Below are positions 60,347 through 64,000 of a stretch of DNA of 64,000 bases, piece by piece. Source of the DNA: Halalkalibacter alkaliphilus (lineage in GTDB: Bacteria; Bacillota; Bacilli; Bacillales; Bacillaceae_D); assembly GCF_023555415.1 (NCBI RefSeq), contig NZ_JAKRYL010000018.1:1-64000 (forward strand). Direction: 5' to 3'. The number at the start of each line of letters is the position of its first letter. Position 1 is the stretch's first letter. The notes beneath the pieces were generated by a model, which worked only from the letters and a program-made list of their open reading frames with translations, did not search any database and had not been told where the DNA came from. The translations under genes and the position numbers were made by a program.

Positions 60347-60372
60347 TGTTGAAATGAAGGTGGTAAATGTGA

Positions 60373-60416
60373 ACTGCACCCCATTTGTTAATCTAACAAA
60401 TGGAGGTGCAGTTTTT
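60373..60416 (+). terminator. Terminator of TRAP operon
   Basis: AACTGCACC-C-CATTTGTT pairs with AACAAATG-G-AGGTGCAGTT, followed by T4. Confidence 0.88.
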
Positions 60417-60681
60417 TATACCTTTTTGATTGTTACAGTTAGGGTTATAAAATCGTATGAGATAAAAAAATAATCAACCCCTGTTATCTTTTTTGACGAT
60501 TTCTCTTATTTTTACGTTATCGTTAAAATGAATGAAAGAAAAAAGTTTTTCCCTACACGATGTAGGTGGTTTAAGAAAAAAAAACATATTAAAGTTAAAA
60601 ATGAGGAAGGAAGAATTTAGAGCATAACAACAAACTAGAAGAGGTGAAAATGTTAATAGTGTGTTATGATGAATGGTTTAT

Positions 60682-60695
60682 TGTAAGCGGTTTCG
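60682..60695 (+). promoter_or_regulatory. cre-like site upstream of acyl-CoA ligase
   Basis: TGTAAGCGGTTTCG is close to the CcpA operator (last base differs), 26 bp before the start. Between 60417 and 60681 no gene is seen. Confidence 0.5.
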
Positions 60696-60721
60696 CATAA
60701 TGAGCTATTTAAAGGAGTGGT

Positions 60722-62305
60722 ATGAAAAGTATGTTTACAGAGCGATATCATATGTCTTTGCCTGAACTATTGGAGTCCGCCTTATCGCTAAAACAAGATG
60801 AAGAAGTAATATACGATGGGAAAAGAAGAGTCACTTATAAAGAATTAAATCAGGAAGCCAGAGATTTAGCATCAGGGTTACATCAGTTAGGAATTTGTAA
60901 AGGGGATCGTGTCGCAGTTAGTTTACCAAATTGGCATGAGTTTATAGTGATTAACTTTGCCTTAGCTAAATTAGGTGCCGTACTAATTCCGTTTAATACA
61001 CGTTTTAGAAAGGAGGAAGTCACCTATATTTTAAATAATTCAGGTGCGAAAGCTGTCTTTTTCCCAAAGGAATTTGATAAAATAGATCATTTTCAACAAT
61101 ACCAAGAAATAAAAGAAAGTGCTCCACAATTAGAATATCTAATTTCAGTACGCTTTGAAAGTGAAGACATACTAAGCTATGAAAATCTATTAAAGAATGG
61201 GAAACTGACAAACGCACCCGCTGTAGAGATAGACGCAGCTGAGGACGTTTTTGCGATTCTCTATACTTCTGGGACCACGGGTAGACCAAAGGGAGCAATG
61301 CTTACACATAAAAATTTGATACATACAGCTGTTGCTGGTGCTGAATGTATGAAATGTTCACCACGGGATGTATTTTTACTCCCAACTCCAGTATTTCATG
61401 TGATGGGCCTTATGTTTGTATTACGTACGGTCGCCTCAGCTGGTCGAATGGTTCTGATGGAAGTCTTTAAGCCGGAGAAAGCGCTATCACTGATTGAACA
61501 AGAAAAAGTCACAATCAAACCAGGTGTTCCAACGATGTTTATTTTAGAATTGAACCATCCGAATTTCGATAAATATGATCTTTCATCGTTACGAACAGGT
61601 GAAATGGGGGGAGCTCCTGCGCCTGTTGAAATCATTAGACGTATAAGAGAACAGATGGGGTGTAATGTACTTATTGGATATGGAATGACGGAAACATCGC
61701 CAACGTTATCTTTAACTAGCTTTGATGATGATGATCAATTACGAGCTGAAACAGTTGGAAAAGCACTACCTGGTGTAGAGGTAAAGGCTGTCGATAAATT
61801 TAAAAATGAATTACCTGCAGGGGAAGTTGGAGAGTTAGCATGTAAAAGCTTTGGATTGATGAAAGGCTACTATAATATGCCTGAAAAGACTCATGAAGTC
61901 ATTGATGAAGATGGTTGGTATTATACTGGTGATTTAGTCACTATCGATGAAAAGGGTTATATTCGCATTGTCGGTCGTAAAAAAGAAATGATTATCCGTG
62001 GTGGATATAATATTTACCCTCGGGAAGTTGAGGAGTATTTCTATACCCATCCTAAGGTTAATGATATTGCTATTATAGGCCTGCCAGATACAGTTCTCGG
62101 TGAAATCTCATGTGCTTGCATTCAGCTGAAAACTGGTGTTGAAGGAACAGAGGAAGAGTTGCTTCAGTTTATTAAAGAGAAAGTAGCTGATTATAAAGTT
62201 CCAGATAAATTGATTATAGTGCAAGATTTTCCGATGACACCATCAGGGAAAATTAGAAAGGTAGAATTACAGAATCATTTAATGGAACAAATACAATTGC
62301 GATAA
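60722..62305 (+). CDS. Acyl-CoA synthetase (AMP-forming)
   Basis: 527 aa ANL-superfamily ligase. The P-loop motif is LYTSGTTGRPKGAML near residue 180; later motifs are GYGMTETSP near 319, WYYTGDL near 399 and the catalytic Lys in SGKIRK near 514. It activates a fatty or other carboxylic acid to its CoA thioester. AAGGAGTGGT precedes the ATG. Together with the next gene it suggests beta-oxidation-like use of the acid taken up by DctPQM (inference). Confidence 0.88.
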   Translation: MKSMFTERYHMSLPELLESALSLKQDEEVIYDGKRRVTYKELNQEARDLASGLHQLGICKGDRVAVSLPNWHEFIVINFALAKLGAVLIPFNTRFRKEEVTYILNNSGAKAVFFPKEFDKIDHFQQYQEIKESAPQLEYLISVRFESEDILSYENLLKNGKLTNAPAVEIDAAEDVFAILYTSGTTGRPKGAMLTHKNLIHTAVAGAECMKCSPRDVFLLPTPVFHVMGLMFVLRTVASAGRMVLMEVFKPEKALSLIEQEKVTIKPGVPTMFILELNHPNFDKYDLSSLRTGEMGGAPAPVEIIRRIREQMGCNVLIGYGMTETSPTLSLTSFDDDDQLRAETVGKALPGVEVKAVDKFKNELPAGEVGELACKSFGLMKGYYNMPEKTHEVIDEDGWYYTGDLVTIDEKGYIRIVGRKKEMIIRGGYNIYPREVEEYFYTHPKVNDIAIIGLPDTVLGEISCACIQLKTGVEGTEEELLQFIKEKVADYKVPDKLIIVQDFPMTPSGKIRKVELQNHLMEQIQLR

Positions 62306-62337
62306 TGATTGAAATGAAAAAAATATAGGAGAGGAAG

Positions 62338-64000
62338 ATGAAAATGACAAATTCATTAAAAGTTGGGGTAGTTGGCGCAGGAAATATGGGATCTGGAATT
62401 GCGCAAAAAATGGCGCAAGAAGGTTTGCATGTAACATTAGTTGATGTAACAGAAGAGCAAGTTCAAAGAGGTATCTCCATTATAGAGAAAATGCTTAATG
62501 AGGGCATAGAAAGAAGGATATTTAGTGAGAAGGAAGTGTCAGACACATTGGCTCGAGTTCAGGCAACATCGGACTATGAAGCTTTAAAAGATGCAGACTT
62601 AATCGTTGAGGCAGTTTTTGAAGATGAAAAAGTGAAAGGGGATCTTTTTGCCAAGTTAGATAAAATATGTGATGAGAAAACGATTTTTGCGACTAATACT
62701 TCAGGTATATATATAAGAGATCTAGCTAAATATACAAACCGACCAGAGAAATTCATTGGCATGCACTATTTCTATCATCCTGCAAAAAATAGATTGGTAG
62801 AGGTAATCCCGCACGAAGGAACATCTAAAGAGACGATCGAGACGACGCTTTTTATAGGAAAACTTCATAATAAAACATGTATTGTTGTAAAAGATTCACC
62901 TGGCTTTGCTGTCAATCGCTACTTTTCGACGTTTCTGACAGAATCTATTTATTTATTGGATCAAGGGGTAGCTAATACGGCAACGATTGATGCTGCAGCA
63001 AAACAAGGTTTTGAAATTGGAATGGGTCCTTTTGAATTAATGAATGTAACAGGAATCCCAATTGCATTACATGTCTCAGAATATATGGGGCAGGAAGTAA
63101 GTGAATTTTATTCTCCAGCGGATATCCTTAGAAGACAAGTGGAGTTAAAACAAGATTGGGATCTTAGTGGTGAAATAGATGAAACCAAATTTCAGACCAT
63201 TAATCGCCATCTATACGCAACCATTTTTGGTGTGGCAGGTGCACAGGTTGACGAAGGTGTAGCTTCAATTGAGGATACGGACAGAGGGGCAAAAATTGGT
63301 TTAAGATGGAGCTTAGGACCGTTTGAATTAATAAATAAAGTTGGTGTTCAAGAAGCGTGTCAAATGGTAAAAGAACTATATACATCACGTCCAGGCTTCC
63401 ACTTCCCTGAGGTGTTAAAAAAACAGGCAGAAAAGGGATTGCCATTTGAGTTTAAATATGTTGATTTAGAAGTGAAAAATGACATTGCCTATATTACGAT
63501 TAACCGACCTGAAGCTATGAATGCATTAAATCCAGTAGTTGTAAATCAACTTGAAAAAGCATTTGAAGAGGCGGAGAAAGACCCAAAAGTAAAAGGAATT
63601 GCGATTCAAGGCGCTGGAAAAGCATTTGTAGCAGGTGCTGATATAAAACATTTTATTGAATGCATTCAAACGAATCAAATCGAGGAAAATGTAGCGTTTA
63701 CTAGAAAGGGTCATGAGTTATTTAGAAGATTCGAAATGTCAGAGAAGCTAACCATTGCTGTACTAGACGGACTATCTCTTGGTGGAGGAAGTGAACTTGC
63801 GCTAGCATGTCAAGCAATTGTCGCAACACATCAAGGATCAATGGGCTTCCCTGAAAGTGGATTAGGGATCTATCCTGGTTTAGGTGGAATGCTTCGAACG
63901 AATCATCATATTGGGAAAGAGCTGACGAAATATTATACATTTACAGGTAAGACGATTCCAGCAAAAGTGCTAAAAGAATTGGGGATTGTTACGGAATTAG
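62338..64000 (+). CDS. 3-hydroxyacyl-CoA dehydrogenase/enoyl-CoA hydratase fusion (partial)
   Basis: At least 554 aa; the frame is open at the window end. The NAD-binding domain starts VGVVGAGNMGSGIAQKMAQE, followed by the 3HCDH C-terminal domain (DSPGFAVNRY, MGPFELMNVTG). From about residue 375 an enoyl-CoA hydratase/crotonase domain follows (AYITINRPEAMNALNP, GKAFVAGADIKHF, LGGGSELALAC). The order is the reverse of E. coli FadB. RBS AGGAGAGGAAG. It lies 32 bp after the ligase, the same operon. Confidence 0.88.
   Translation, partial: MKMTNSLKVGVVGAGNMGSGIAQKMAQEGLHVTLVDVTEEQVQRGISIIEKMLNEGIERRIFSEKEVSDTLARVQATSDYEALKDADLIVEAVFEDEKVKGDLFAKLDKICDEKTIFATNTSGIYIRDLAKYTNRPEKFIGMHYFYHPAKNRLVEVIPHEGTSKETIETTLFIGKLHNKTCIVVKDSPGFAVNRYFSTFLTESIYLLDQGVANTATIDAAAKQGFEIGMGPFELMNVTGIPIALHVSEYMGQEVSEFYSPADILRRQVELKQDWDLSGEIDETKFQTINRHLYATIFGVAGAQVDEGVASIEDTDRGAKIGLRWSLGPFELINKVGVQEACQMVKELYTSRPGFHFPEVLKKQAEKGLPFEFKYVDLEVKNDIAYITINRPEAMNALNPVVVNQLEKAFEEAEKDPKVKGIAIQGAGKAFVAGADIKHFIECIQTNQIEENVAFTRKGHELFRRFEMSEKLTIAVLDGLSLGGGSELALACQAIVATHQGSMGFPESGLGIYPGLGGMLRTNHHIGKELTKYYTFTGKTIPAKVLKELGIVTEL

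Noticed and set aside
1-64000. CRISPR arrays, tRNA or rRNA genes, intact IS elements
   Set aside because: No regularly spaced repeats, no tRNA-like cloverleaf with TTCGA loop, no rRNA core sequences and no transposase frame were seen by eye.

Overview
The window is AT-rich DNA from a spore-forming, facultatively anaerobic member of the Bacillaceae. The evidence is spore genes (cotJABC, spoVIF, an alpha/beta SASP, YjcZ-type peptides, YheC/D, SleL, DUF1284), a Bacillus-type Fnr with its C-terminal cysteine cluster, type B RNase P RNA, and a HrcA/CIRCE heat-shock element. No rRNA, tRNA, CRISPR array or intact transposase was found.

The core theme is anaerobic nitrogen and fermentative metabolism under Fnr. 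At 1.3-10.6 kb lie narK, nirBD, pflBA and hcp. At 31.9-33.4 kb is an OFA-type transporter, plausibly for formate. At 49.5-56.6 kb are an Mrp-type ATPase, fnr itself, a MobA-like gene and a five-gene nitrate-reductase-like operon. Nine matches to TGTGA-N6-TCACA (seven exact, two with one mismatch in the first half-site) lie upstream of these genes, and most have a -10 hexamer about 30 bp downstream, the class II geometry. Together they predict nitrate uptake, reduction to nitrite and ammonium, NO or hydroxylamine detoxification, and pyruvate-formate cleavage with formate export.

10.8-24 kb carries small sporulation or coat genes, a pectinesterase, a polysaccharide deacetylase, a His-rich YmaF protein, a ZIP transporter, and two ECF sigma/anti-sigma pairs. 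The first pair has a nonsense codon in sigma and a frameshift in its DUF4179 partner. The second sigma gene has lost its 5' half. At 24.3-27.1 kb a minus-strand cassette encodes an ATP-grasp protein, a PhyH dioxygenase, a Nudix hydrolase and a nucleotidyltransferase resembling 2-aminoethylphosphonate cytidylyltransferase (PntC).

28-39 kb is mixed: lipoproteins, small membrane proteins, an exonuclease, a SASP, a TRM11-like methyltransferase and cotJABC. 39.3-44.5 kb is eroded DNA (remnants of a SleB/CwlJ-type hydrolase, of spoIIP, and of an unknown gene). It surrounds an apparently intact WxL/WxIP cell-surface operon preceded by a c-di-GMP-I (GEMM) riboswitch and an intrinsic terminator. rnpB, CIRCE-controlled htpG, a double rhodanese and yajQ follow.

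From 57 kb to the end is a DctPQM TRAP transporter with a 117-bp MITE-like palindrome between dctP and dctQ, then an acyl-CoA ligase and a 3-hydroxyacyl-CoA dehydrogenase/enoyl-CoA hydratase fusion that runs off the window. cre-like sites precede both units.

The strongest candidates for something undescribed are the c-di-GMP riboswitch-WxL operon, the Fnr-controlled nitrate reductase with an exported Rieske subunit, and the PntC-PhyH-Nudix-ATP-grasp cassette.
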